This document shows, piece after piece, positions 26,801 to 38,166 of a DNA stretch of 64,000 nt. Made by a program: the position numbers and the translations under genes. Numbering within the stretch: position 1 is the first letter of the stretch; the number at the start of each line of letters is the position of its first letter. The DNA is taken from NCBI GenBank assembly GCA_022575985.1, contig JAKSXM010000206.1, forward strand, positions 310,001 through 374,000, read 5' to 3'. The notes under the pieces were generated by a model, which made no database searches, was not told the origin of the DNA, and saw only the letters and a program-made list of their open reading frames with translations. The DNA comes from Anagrus nilaparvatae. Its lineage: Eukaryota; Arthropoda; Insecta; Hymenoptera; Mymaridae.

Positions 26801-28398
26801 AACAAATTAAATTTCTTTATTCATTTAGTACTGAATATTTTCAAGGGTTCAATGAACTCGTTTTATCTATGATAACATATATAATTCATATATTATGTTT
26901 CGTCATGTTAATAGAAATGTAAAGTATGCGGTAAAATTTCAAGACAGAGCCGAAGCTAAACCGTTTAATATGTAGACTTATCTGGAAATTTTTCAAACCA
27001 ATCAGTCTAAAAATTTTACCGCATTATAAAAATCATTACAACTAATGATAAGTCTCTATGCCAATTTTTAGCTCATATGGTTCAATTCTCGATTTTTGGC
27101 AACCATTTTCGTGTTTTAGTTGGTTCAGTAAATTTTATAACAAAAAAGAGCGTTTATTTTTCTTATTTATTCTATTAAAAATTCTTATTATTTCTTTTGT
27201 ATAGGCTTAAATTTATACGCCCAGGTAAAATTACCGAGGAACCTGAATTTTCTATCAGATTTTCATTTGGTCACGTGACTTGACATGAAATTCAAAATTT
27301 TTTTAAATTGGTCATATTTTAAACATAAATTTTTTTTTAGGGGCTTTTTGGTTCTGATGCTTTTAGATTAATGTATCCTACGTATTTTATTATTTATGAT
27401 GAAAATAGGTTGTATAATAAGAAATTTAAGCCAATAGACACCTTTTAAATAGCTGCAAAACGGCAAATATGCGGTGCATATATGTGCGCACACAATGCGG
27501 AGTACATTTTTAAATGCGTAAACTCGTTTCTGCGCATCCATTTGCCTGCATATATTAGATGCCTGCATATTTGCATTTGTGGCTATTGTAGAACCTGCCA
27601 TATAAAAGAAAATCAAACCTGTAGCTTTTGAGTTATTTAAGATCAAAGAAGTAATAGTTAAAAAATGAATTTCTCGCACTTACGCAGTCTTAATAAAATT
27701 GTTGACTCCGCGGAATCAAATTCTATGAGGAAATTCTGTCGGGATCTAGGAGGAAATATTTTATCATGTTAGTAAGCTTTATAAAGAAAAAATAAGAAAA
27801 ACGCACTTTTGTTATAAAATTGATGTAACCAACTAAAATGGCTACCAAAAATCGAGAATTAAACCATTTGAACTAAAAATTGTCATAGAGACTTATTATT
27901 AGTTATACTTTCGGGAAAAAATAGTTTGGACCCATTTCTGCGACCCTTCAGTCCAATTTGAGCCCCATTGGCGTGGAATCCCTCACATGTGGATATATAG
28001 AAAACGAAAGTGTATAATATTGTGCCTAATAAAAATACATGATACCATATTTTAATTAACAATATTTTTTTCAGGTAAAATCAAACATTAAAAGATCAGT
28101 TTCAATGAAAGTAGACTTAAGTTCAAATAATATTACGACGATTGAATTTCCAATATCAAATTATTTAAATTCTAATCAGACGTTGACTCGAGATCTTTCT
28201 TTCAATATTGAAAGAAATCCAATTTACTGTGATTGTGCAAATTACAAATATTTAGAATATCTTAATCAGCCTATTCATGATCAAGTAGACATGCCAGTGA
28301 AAATAAAAAGTTATGATTTACATTGCTCTGGACCTAAAAAATATAAAGGATTTAATATAAGAAGCATTAAGTATGATGATTTCACTTGTGAAGAATAA
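23865..28398 (+). CDS. Toll-type LRR ectodomain protein lacking TM and TIR
   Basis: Exons 23865-24201, 24268-24976, 25038-25338 and 28075-28398 join in frame to 556 residues. The first intron (66 nt) has no stop, but the paralogue has the same junction with a different, stop-containing intron, so it is removed. There is a signal peptide (MKMYCSYIIFFFLIINFGYI), a Cys-rich N-terminal segment, then about 11-12 LRRs with LxxLxLxxN cores (such as LYLPNNYITSI) and an LRR-CT with Cys at CDC...C...C. The frame then ends FTCEE-stop. At the same point gene 2 continues into an LRR-NT, more LRRs, a membrane segment and TIR. The product should therefore be secreted, able to bind ligand but not to signal. 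Intron 3 is 2.7 kb and full of foldback DNA, against 95 nt in gene 2. All four exons are intact. Confidence 0.85.
25465..26690. mobile_element. Foldback element in intron 3 of Toll gene 1
   Basis: The ends GTCGGGCCTCCACCAATG and CATTGGTGGCGGCCCGAC are complements with one mismatch. Arms of about 340 bp pair, with ATCCGAATC-type, GCAAAATTAGCCCAAAAT and ACAATTTACAATTGTTTAAA blocks on the left mirrored at 26330-26640. The loop contains another dispersed-repeat end (AAGGGCGCAAAAGTTTCGG, 25948-25966). Non-coding. Confidence 0.75.
27040..27905. mobile_element. Second foldback element in intron 3 of Toll gene 1
   Basis: 27040-27190 (AATGATAAGTCTCTATGCCAA, TCGATTTTTGGCAACCATTT) is mirrored at 27775-27905 (AAAATGGCTACCAAAAATCG, TCATAGAGACTTATTATTAG). 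The loop of about 580 bp contains GCATATATGTGCGCAC and several TGCCTGCATAT motifs; an open frame there has no recognisable product. The arm ends are related to the outer arms of the 11.5-15.6 kb element. Confidence 0.65.
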
Positions 28399-28415
28399 AC
28401 CTTGTTTTATGTTTT

Positions 28416-28421
28416 AATAAA
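28416..28421 (+). terminator. AATAAA polyadenylation signal, Toll gene 1
   Basis: AATAAA begins 18 nt after the stop at 28396-28398, which supports exon 4 as a genuine terminal exon with its own 3' end rather than a readthrough fragment. Confidence 0.55.
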
Positions 28422-28659
28422 ACAGATTTTAAATCTCAATCAGGATTTTATTTCTCTTTATGTAAAATTTTTTAAATAATATATCAAATAAAACTCAATA
28501 TCTCAAAATATCTTTTTTTCTATACTAATTGCTATTTACTCATTCAAATTTTAACTGATTATATTAGACGTGATAATTATCAATCATTATGAATATTGAC
28601 AGATAAAAAATACTCATAACTCCAAGTTATAAACGTTGATAATAACAAATTCGAAAATA

Positions 28660-29310
28660 AAATTTCGAAATAAAATTTACTTTTTCTTATTTACTTTCTT
28701 ACTTTATAAAAAACGCTGCAAAATTATTGGCACTGTGGTTCCTCAAGCAATGAAAAATATTTATATGGGTTGAAAAATTTATCATTTACTTAAAAGATCC
28801 AATAAATCCAATGAATTTTCTGAAACTAGGACTCCTGTGGAAAAAAATTAATTATTACGTCCAATAAAAATAATTCTATTCCATCACTCGGGTCCGGCTT
28901 CGCCGAGCAGTCGTGCTAATGCTCACGCTAGTGCCAAAACTTTTACGCCCTTGATACTTAATATACTATATTACATTTTAAAAAAAATCACCTCGATAAA
29001 TTAGTATCACTCCTACTGTTGAGAAGAATCTTGTAAAAAAAAAAAACGGTTTTTTACATTCCGGGAGTCCCAAAACGTAATTATATGCAAAAAAATCAAA
29101 ATTTTACCTATCACAATGATTCCTCTAATTAGGTACAAAAAATTTTTGAATCAAATGGAATACTAGATTTTAGAATAAATTTCCAGTTATGGTAAGAGGT
29201 ACAAAAAAATAAACATTCACTCAGGATTTTTGGTTGGGATAACAAACAGCCATAACAAGTTTCGCAAGTAGTCATTATTTCAATTGATCAGAGTAGTGGA
29301 TTTCAAATTA
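28660..29310 (+). repeat. Dispersed copy of the 22-23.4 kb repeat family
   Basis: AAATTATTGGCACTGTGGTTCC (28714-28735), a single GAATTTTCTGAAACTAGGAC/ATTACGTCC unit and the CGGTTTTTTACATTCC...GTCCCAAAACG end (29047-29080) match the family in order. At 28905-28975 it is interrupted by the dispersed end GCTCACGCTAGTGCCAAAAC. Confidence 0.5.
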
Positions 29311-29452
29311 TACAGATGCAGTAGCAGATCCGAAGATTAGCTGCACATATAGTCGCTCCAAATAAGTTCCTAAAGTGTACATTTTTTTGTTATTCTATTT
29401 TAACACGGAACATGTTCATTGAATGGGGTATTTGAAGAAGTCTGGCTTGGTA

Positions 29453-29554
29453 GGGGGGGGGGGGGGGTGAAAAAATTGACGATTTTAGGGGGGGGTGAAA
29501 AAGTGACGCTTTTAGGGGGGGGGGGTGAAAAAGTGACGTTTTTAGGGGGGGGGG
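29453..29554 (+). repeat. Four poly-G runs in a 30-bp tandem repeat
   Basis: Runs of 15, 8, 11 and 10 G (29453-29467, 29488-29495, 29515-29525, 29545-29554) alternate with GTGAAAAAGTGACG-type spacers ending TTTTTA. In a genome this AT-rich the G-strand clustering is striking, and it fits the pattern expected of intramolecular G-quadruplexes. Confidence 0.85.
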
Positions 29555-29737
29555 AATGGACTTAGAATATTTTCGATTTAGGGACTTAGAATAATTTGAA
29601 TTGGAAGTCAGGACCTGACCAAGCCCTGATCAGGCCCTTATAACAACAACAATTTAGAATACTTTAAGTTTATGGACTTAGGATAATTTATATTTCAGGA
29701 TTTATTACTATTATTTTTTGGGTTTTTGGATTTATTA

Positions 29738-30759
29738 CTCTCTAAATCGTAAAGTGTAAATTCACCTAAAAATTTACACCTTAACACCTTATAAGTAGTA
29801 AATTTTAAATATGCACTCTATAAGGAGTAAATTTTTACTTTTACACCCTTCGCGTATAGTGTAGTTTTAAATTTACTACTTATAAGGTGTAAATTTAAAA
29901 TTTACACTCTAGTCAATGTTTTTTAAAAACTAACCCCAAAATTTTAAAATGCGAGATACTGTCTTCAGTATTCTTAGGTGAATTGAACATTTAAATATTA
30001 TTTTTAAAGCCAAATTTATTTATTTTTAATTTTTATTATTGTTTATTTAAAACGTCTTGAATGTTTAGTAACACATAAAATGGGTTAACGAAAAAGCGTA
30101 AACATATGTGTTTTTATTCTCGCGCCTCATTGTCAAAAGTAATGTTGAAAAAGAAGTCGTGGTCTCGTATAGCTTAATTTTTATTACTTTTTATAAAAAT
30201 TGCAACTTACCTCTGAATTATAATAATTTATCTAATTAAATTAACAAAAATACATAAACAATACTATTGAAAAATTTATATTAAGCATTTCATTTAGGTA
30301 AGCAATACAGAAAAAATATTAAGCTACGAGACCACGACTCCTTTTTCAACATTACTTTTGACAATAAGGCGCGAGAATAAAAACACATGATATGTTTACG
30401 CTTTTTCGTTAACCCATTTTATGTGTTACTAAACATTCAAGACGTTTTAAATAAACAATAATAAAAATTAAAAATAAATAAATTTGGCTTTAAAAATAAT
30501 ATTTAAATGTTCAATTCACCTAAGAATACTGAAGTCAGTATCTCGCATTTTAAAATTTTGGGGTTAGTTTTTAAAAAACATTGACTAGAGTGTAAATTTT
30601 AAATTTACACCTTATAAGTAGTAAATTTAAAACTACACTATACGCGAAGGGTGTAAACGTAAAAATTTACTCCTTATAGAGTGTATATTTAAAATTTACT
30701 ACTTATAAGGTGTTAAGGTGTAAATTTTTAGGTGAATTTACACTTTACGATTTAGAGAG
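29738..30759. mobile_element. 1,022-bp near-perfect foldback element, TA-flanked
   Basis: The ends CTCTCTAAATCGTAAAGTGT and the exact complement are flanked by TA (29736-29737, 30760-30761), as for TA-target elements. The arms, roughly 490 bp each, are nearly identical, including GTCGTGGTCTCGTA and its mirror TACGAGACCACGAC and a CGCGCCTCATTGTCAAAAGT block. The centre is near 30248. The outer arms hold several small palindromes of the type TAAATTTAAAATTTACAC. No open frame. Confidence 0.85.
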
Positions 30760-31794
30760 TACTATTATGAGTTAACATGTTCCATGCTCGTTGGTCGTGT
30801 AGTTACACAAACCGGTTATACATTTTTTTTCAATTTTTCTAAAAAGCACATCAAATTCTTCTGTAAAACTTTTCTAGATCTGCCAATATTATTTACATAA
30901 ATTATTAAAGCAAAGATATTAAAAATTTTTTTATTATAGAATATTAACGTTGATAAAATCTATTTTTTTAATTAAAAAAAAATCAGTGAAAGTAAATATT
31001 ATATAATACTCAAAAAACCCGAGCAAAAACCTGGAAATGAATAATAAAAGTAAGATATCCAAAGTTAGATTTTTAAATTTTCTTAATCTTCATAAAAATT
31101 ATGTAATCCTATAGTAAAAAATAAAAAATTATTTATGCCTCAAAAAATTGATTATAGTATACAATGTAAAAAGAAATTATCAAATTTAATCTCTAAAATA
31201 GTAATATTTTTATGACCATAGGATGACATTTTTTTTTTTATAAATCAAGTCAATAAATTCATAAAGACGTAAAAATTTTAAAACTAAAAATTAATTGTTC
31301 TTCTATTTAAAAGTATGAACGATTAAAAATATTATAGTTTAGTCGAAATGGTCGTGGCAAACCATTAATGAATCTCATAGAAATAATTTTTTTTTTTAAA
31401 TTAGTGCAGTGTGTTGAACAAATAAATTTTATCTAATTAAGGAGTAGGTAACATATTTAATGTATAATTCATGATTTACCAAAACTCTTAACAAAATATA
31501 AAAGATTTTTAATCAATTCGCGAAAAATAGTTGTAAAGGCAATGCTCGGATCTACATGTACAGGTTTAAATAATATTAATTAGTATAAATACCACAATTC
31601 AATACTGATTTGAAAATAAAAGTACTGTTATACGATACTGACCTTATAGTTTAAAAAAAAAATTTTAAGATTTAAGAGATTAGGTATTACATAATTTTTA
31701 AGACCTAATACCTGCAAAAATTATGTTTCAAAATTTTGACCATCAAAAAAATATAAAAAATTAATTTTTTTTTGGACGTAATAAGGGGCGTTCA

Positions 31795-31945
31795 AAAAAA
31801 ACGGAGGGCTTTTAAAATTCCATTTTTGAGGTACCCGAGTACCCCGTGTAACACCATGTCACATTTTTGAGAACCCTCTACCCACCCTTCGAAGCGTTAC
31901 TAAGAAAAATAATTTTATGGATTGTCGTGGATGTTTTTTATTTAA
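31795..31945. repeat. Dispersed repeat fragment, GC-richer
   Basis: GGGGCGTTCAAAAAAAACGG, then ACCCGAGTACCCCGTGTAAC and CTACCCACCCTTCGAAGCGT, in a segment of clearly different composition from its flanks. It abuts the Helitron-like end. Identity unknown. Confidence 0.3.
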
Positions 31946-31947
31946 TA

Positions 31948-32700
31948 CTAGGGGGCAAGCCCCCTGCGTGCTGAAGCACACCAACCCCCTCAGGTCATAT
32001 TTCATGTTTAATTAAAATAAAACTGTAGTTTAATTAACAAATAAAAACAATTATACAGTGAGATGTCAATTTCAAATAACGAAAATTTTCATAATTTTAA
32101 TAGACTATTATTATTTTTAATATAATGTTGAATCTAACGATATTTTCAAAATTTGTCTCAAGAAAAAATATTGCAAAAAATGAAACAATTAATTACATAA
32201 AATCGAAGACGAAATTTTTAGATGATTGTATAATAAAATGAGAAAATTATCGAAAATTATTATATTTCTTATTTATTATTATTTAATTATAATGAAAAAT
32301 ACCCAAAATTTTATTAATAATTAATTATTTTAAAAGATTAAATAATAATAATAAATTTTCCCTTGTTCAACAAGGGAAAAAAAGTAGGATTTGGCTTTCA
32401 ATGCAGTTGTATGCACGAGTGAGCGTAGCGAACGAGTGCAGACAGCATTGAAAGTAAAATTTCCTACATTTTTTCCCATGTTCAACACATAGTTTTTCAT
32501 TAGAAGCGAAAAAAAGATCGCCCGAAAGTAAGAAAGTAGATCTTTTTTGCAGCCTATAATGAAAAAACAGTTTTATATAGCGTGCTGCTAAAACATTACG
32601 TGCTTCAATTAATCGACCAATCAGAATAAATCGATGACAAAAATTCTGTTACATTTTAGTTATTTAGAGAGTAGATATTTTTTATTGATACATTTTTTGA
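31948..32700 (-). mobile_element. Helitron-like element, 3' end at 31948
   Basis: Read on the minus strand the element ends with a hairpin (GTGTGCTTCAGCACGC), then AGGGGGCTTGCCCCCTAG followed by T. That matches the Helitron pattern of a hairpin shortly before a CTRR terminus inserted 5' of T. A second copy with the same terminus and long shared interior lies at 46057 and beyond. Shared interior blocks include AAAATAAAACTGTAGTTTAA and GTGAGATGTCAATTTCAAAT. The 5' limit is not visible, so 32700 is a guess. No Rep-helicase sequence. Confidence 0.6.
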
Positions 32701-32899
32701 TCATACATAAACATAATATAAGTTTTAAATATATTATAGAAATAATATTTCTTTATAAATAATTATCTGTAAATAAATTTTTTAAAACACTTTATGCATA
32801 TAAGAAATATTTTAAAAAAAATAAAGAAATTTTACACAGTTATTAAAAATTTAAATATCATTTAATTTCGAAAATTTTTAAGCCAATCATTAATATTTT

Positions 32900-33150
32900 T
32901 AATAACTGGTACAGTCCAGTCATAATACGGGGGGGGGGGGAGTGGATTGTTACTGGCAACCACCAGTTTTGGTTTTTTGGGGTCATTGATCCCGAACCTC
33001 TTACCTTTAAATTAGGAAAAACTACCCCTATAAGAAGTATTTTTGCTAATTTAGCACTTTAAGCTAATTTAAGGGCAACATACGAAAAGATCCGCTAAAA
33101 AACCTAGTTTTTTTTTAACGCCCCTAACTATTTTTTACTACGGTAATTTT
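32900..33150. repeat. Dispersed repeat CCAGTCATAATACGGGGG family
   Basis: ACAGTCCAGTCATAATACG with a G11 run, then GTTACTGGCAACCACCAG and a TTTTTTGGGGTCATTGATCC segment. It is related to the copies starting at 44735 and 45121. Confidence 0.5.
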
Positions 33151-33302
33151 AATTTAAGGAAATATTTTCCTATTTTTGAGCATCCTCATTGCTACAGTTT
33201 TAAGAGCCTGTTATATTTAACAACCATGGATATAAATATACGATTTTCTAGTACAAATTTTAAAACTAATATAAAAATATTATTTTTAGGATTCAAATTG
33301 AA

Positions 33303-34412
33303 ATGAACTACTTTTTTTTCTTATTTTTGATATATGCTAACTTTCCATCAGCTGAATCTGTTTTGGATTGTAAAAAACTTAAAGAATGCTGCTTCTCAGC
33401 AATAAATGAAATGATGTTTAAAATTAATTGTAAAAATGGTACAGAAAAATTCATAAGTGGAAATAAATACAGTATCCAAAACACAACTGAACTTGAAGAC
33501 TTAATAGTTGAGGTTTTAGAGTTGAACTGCTTCAATGGCATCTTGAAAAATTCTGACCTTCTCATTTATCCAAATCTAACGACTCTTAAAATAATGCATG
33601 TTCAAAATGGGAGAATCGCAAATGATCTTCTAAAAGGTAAATATTTTTTAAAAATAAACTGTATTTTAAAAATATAAAAAATAAAAGAGCTAAATACTTT
33701 TTTTAGGATTGGATAATCTAGAAAAACTCGAAATTCATGCTTCCTCAATTGAAATCCCATTAAATCTTTTTGAAGATGCTAAAAAATTAACAGATTTGCA
33801 TATTTTTTATAATACAAAGTTTCAATTGAGAAAAAATTTATTCACTGACTTACAAATTTGAAAAATCTTTATCTACCCAATAATTATATAACCAGTATTG
33901 ACTCTGAAAGTTTTGAAGGCTTAATAAATGTCGAAGATTTGTATCTGGAAAATAATAAAATTCAAGAGATTCATGAAAATTCTTTCAAATATCTTAGGAG
34001 GTTAAACTATATTGATTTAATTGGTAATAATTCACATCGCTTCCAGAAAAATTGTTTTACAATAATCCTAATCTTGATACTTTTGTGCTTAAGAATAATC
34101 AACAAAAGATGTACAAATTACCAGAGAAATTTTTGTCTAAAAGATTCTCTTTGCTTTTTGTTTACCTTTCCGATATTGGTTTATATGAAGTGAACGAAAG
34201 TTTGTTCAAAGGATCTTTTAAAATTTATCACATTGTACTATCAAATAATTTTATTGCTAATCTTCCAAAAACATTTTTAACGGACTTGAAGAATTGTCGC
34301 ATCTTGAATTGAATGGCAATCGTCTTCAAGCTATAACAAATGGATTATTCGAAACTAATCTAAATCTTGATTACATAGATTTGTCAAGCAATCACTTAAG
34401 ATTAATTAATCG
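33303..34412 (+). pseudogene. Broken 5' half of Toll gene 2 (exons 1-2)
   Basis: Exon 1 (33303-33636) encodes a signal peptide (MNYFFFLFLIYANFPSAES) and the same Cys-rich segment as gene 1, at clearly lower similarity. Exon 2 (33707-34412) matches gene 1 exon 2 almost base for base in its middle, but is 706 nt against 709. Single bases are missing near 33846 (ACTGG to ACTG), 34032 (ATTTC to ATTC) and 34268 (CCC to CC). The first deletion brings a TGA at 33859-33861, so a product from this ATG would stop after exon 1 plus about 50 codons. The three losses sum to one codon, so the splice phase into exon 3 is preserved. All lie in short homopolymers, so sequence error is an alternative to true decay. 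Confidence 0.75.
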
Positions 34413-35485
34413 GTGAGTAAAATATAAAATAATGTAAACTTTATTTCTGCAGTCTCGCTATCGTATTCTTTTATTGCTTGAAAAATTAATGCGAAGCTAA
34501 TAATACACAGTAAATTTTCCCAAAAGTATATGAGAAATTCCACCAAAAGATTGCGCTTATTATGGTCAACCTTTTGAAAAAAAAAAATTTGAAGGCACAC
34601 CTTGCTAGTACGTTTTTTTGCGTTCCTTAGATCAGATATAGTCACAAAAAAGTGATGAACAGAAAAAATGTTGCGTGTACAATAGTTTTTTTTGAGTTGG
34701 AAGGCTCAAAATCACGTTTTTCCGATATTTAAAAAAACCAATTTTTGAAAATTTTTTTTTAATCAATTAAAATCATTCTAAACGATATATTTCTGTTTTT
34801 TAATTTGTTTTGTACTCATAATTTACTAAAAAAATCGTTTTTATAAAGAAATAACACAAATTTTTAATTATTAGCGTCTTAAAGCCGCTCAAAAATTAAG
34901 AAAACGTTTTGAAAAATAAAGATTGCTTATTTAGCTTTTAAAACTTCTTTTAGTGGAATTATAATTAAAAGATAATGATAAAAAGTTGAATTAATATAAC
35001 TCATTAGTTACGATCTTTAGAAATTACCTAAAACAGTTGAAAACAACTCCGAAGCTAAATTAACCAATTTTGGATCATTTTTAAAATAACAAAATCAGTC
35101 TAGTTTTCAATGATTTTCATTATTACTAATTTTTTTACAGGTTTTTTTATTATTTACTTTAAATATACATATTTTAAAGTATTATCTTTCTGTTAAAAGT
35201 AATTTTTCTTTTAATTTTCAACGTCCTAGAGCAGTTCAATTGTTAAATATTGGGTTTTTTAAAACTTCATGGACTTGGGATTTTTCTAGCAGATTCAAAA
35301 TGATGTTATAAATTGAACTAAAAGACGAAATCCCTTGTAATTTTTCCCGTACAATTCGAACTCACTATTTATTTTAACATTTTACAACGCTTTACAGGAG
35401 AAAAATTCATTTTTTTTAGTTTTTTAGGGTACCAATTATGGGGGACCAATTTTTAAAAGTTTCGCAGTCCTTCAAGAAAAAATAT

Positions 35486-36106
35486 TCTGAATAGTATTTG
35501 CAAGAGTTAGTTATATATTTTTTCCTCAGGAATTCGATGAAACCACTAGCTTTTTCATCTGGGGTTTTCCTTAGCCATAAAATCTTAAGTTTCTATTTTT
35601 GCTGGCTTTGTCCAGTCTTTTATATTTGCATTAGTAGTCCATTTGAGCCTAAAGGGTTTGAAATATTTAAAATTATCTTTAATAAATAAATAGTCAGTGA
35701 GAAACTACTCGATAAAATACTAAAACTTTTTGTTTTTAGTTAATTAATGATTTTGCAATAATTCTTAATGATTTTGAATAATTCTCCTATAATCTCAATT
35801 TCACGGTACTTAAAGTTCAATAATTTAAAATATTTGATAAATTAGTGAATTTTAATCATAAGACTAAACGATTTCGTATTTCATTGAGCAGTTTTTTTCT
35901 GTCTATTAAAGAAAATTTTTAATATTTCAAACCCTTTAGGCGCTCAAATGGACTACAAATGCAAAATATATACGACTAGACAAAACCAGCAAAAATAGAA
36001 GCATAAGATTTTATGGCTAAGGAAAACCCCAGATGAAAAAACTAGTGGTTTCATCGAATTCCCGAGGAAAAAAATATATAAATAACTCTTGCAAATACTA
36101 TTCAGA
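35486..36106. mobile_element. 621-bp foldback element in Toll gene 2 intron 2
   Basis: The ends TCTGAATAGTATTTGCAAGA and its mirror (TCTTGCAAATACTATTCAGA) bound arms of about 190 bp. Mirrored inner blocks include GATGAAACCACTAG, ACCCCAGATG-type and GAGCCTAAAGGGTTTGAAAT. The loop is about 200 bp of AT-rich DNA. Non-coding. Confidence 0.75.
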
Positions 36107-36935
36107 TACAATTTAGTAGTAGGATTTATTTTATTTTTATAATAAGTCTGCTGTCATTTTAATTTCCTAAGGTTCAACTCTCGATTTTAGGTAAAAATTT
36201 ATGTTTTTTGGCAAGTTTTAGAAATAGAGAGCTAATTTCTTATTTTTATTTCATTCTGAGAAGATTACTCAGAAATGAATAGTTTCGGAGTTATTAGGCC
36301 CATAGCCCTGTTTCGTAGACATCTTTTTACTGATAGGTCAAAGGGATTTCAAACAGCTATATACGTGTTTTGGGTCACTGAACTCAAATATGATGTCTGT
36401 TTTTACCAAAAATGGTTCAGCTGCCCACAATAGTCAAATTTTAGTCAATTTTTACGGATTTTTGAAGTTCTTATCTGATATGCATCATAATGGGTCCACT
36501 AAACACGAATTTAATATATTTTTTAACAGGGAGTAATCTTATTATCCAGGATAGGTCACTTTAAGTTATATTTTTTATGATTTGTTATCTCTCTAAAGGA
36601 GAAGTCATACAATAATAAGCTTTTTACTAAACCTACCCGCCTAACAGCTCTTTTGAACGTGGGTGTCAAGCTCTCGATTGGCAGAGCTCTAAAGATAATC
36701 TCAAGGTTGCACCTCTTGAATAAGGGCAATGCTCTTCTGCATCTCGAAGCTGACGAATGTTATAGGATTTCTTTGCATAAATAAAAACATTAATTTATTG
36801 GGTCAATTATTAGATGCATTGGGCGTGCTTATTACAGAGAGGTTCGCTTTAACAAGCTTACTCAGATGAACGCGAATGCGAACGCTCTTTTTTATATACG
36901 TTTCGCAACTCACGCACACAGCTTTGCAATTTTAA

Positions 36936-37073
36936 GGGACATTCTACAATTGAGCGATTGACGCTTGCGATTGAACGCTACGTTGCGCAGTAGGTTTTTT
37001 TACATGAGGATTTGACTTCTGCGCAGCATAACATTCAATCCCAGTCAACAATCACTCAATTGTAGAAAGTCCC
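36936..37073. mobile_element. 138-bp Harbinger-like MITE with TAA duplication
   Basis: The ends GGGACATTCTACAATTGAGC and GATTGTTGA...CAATTGTAGAAAGTCCC are inverted, flanked on both sides by TAA. A 3-bp TAA target duplication with GGG... ends is the known signature of PIF/Harbinger MITEs. The interior carries GCGCAGTAGG/CTGCGCAGC inverted motifs. Confidence 0.65.
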
Positions 37074-38166
37074 TAAATATTTTTTTTTTTATAGATTTAT
37101 CTCATTCTTTTAATGCAAGTGTCACCTTTCAAATGCCGCGTTCTTTTATCACTGATTCTCTCAGAATATATTACAATATATAGCTATACAGATACGTTTT
37201 TTTTTTACATATAGAAATAATTCTATGCTGTTAGCTATGCAATGTTGCCGAGTGTAAAAATGCGTTGAAAAAATTTTCCGTTTTTTTAAACATTTAATTA
37301 CATTTTCTTTTATTATAAAACCGACGATTATTTTCAAAATTGAATAAATAGTTCTTCTATAATTAATTAATACTAAGCTCGTTTTTTTCAAATCTATAGT
37401 CTACTTTCGTCTTGCAATCAAAAAAAGCATCTCTAACGCACGATTTCTACCCGATTTCCTATCCTTGTAATTTATAATTTTTCAACTTTTGAGCTTTATA
37501 TCTCCTATACAAAAAGCCGACAAATTACTTCAAATTTTATTTTTATGTGCATTATTATAATATAAAGCTCCTGGAAAAATTTTATCAATATCTATAGTCA
37601 ATTAATTAACCCAACAACGACCTTAAAAAACATATCATATTTGTGTTCAATGACCCTAAGGTAATGCATGCTAGATAAGAACAACAGGAAACCCGTCAAA
37701 ATGACTAAGAGTTGATTATTTTGGACAGGTGTACCTTTTTTAGTGAAAACGGACATCACATGGACATGACCCAAAAGCGTATACATCTGGTGTGGAAACC
37801 CTTTAACCAATCAGCGAATGTGTAACATCAAAACTATTCATGGCTAGGTAATGTATCCATAAGAATTTTTGCTCAGAGTAACTAAATACCCACATTTTCT
37901 GGAATTAGATTTCCATAAGATTCGTGCAGGGGTTTGGTTTTTCAAAAAACCCTTAAAATATTAAAATTTATTTTACAAATCATTTAAAAGTTTTTTATAA
38001 GAATTTTAAAATTAAAAGATTACACTGAAAAAAACGGCTGTCATATCCATTCCTTGATCTATTCACCACAATCATAATACTGTATATGGCAACTTGAATA
38101 AAAGCAATATTATTTTTTAAGTCTTTTTAATGTTTTATTTATTAATAAATTTTTTTTAATATATAG

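Larger units (their letters stand above)
34413..38166. other. Large intron 2 of Toll gene 2
   Basis: 3.75 kb between GTGAGT at 34413 and ATATATAG at 38166; the same intron in gene 1 is 61 nt. It is filled by foldback and MITE DNA and a GC-richer segment (36600-36930, with AACGTGGGTGTCAAGCTCTC) that I cannot identify. An ACTGAAAAAAACGGCTGTC repeat end sits at 38023-38041. No gene seen inside. Confidence 0.55.

Noticed and set aside
27368..27679. 103-codon minus-strand open frame
   Set aside because: It sits in the loop of an intronic foldback element, has no recognisable domain and uses repeat-derived TGCATAT motifs.
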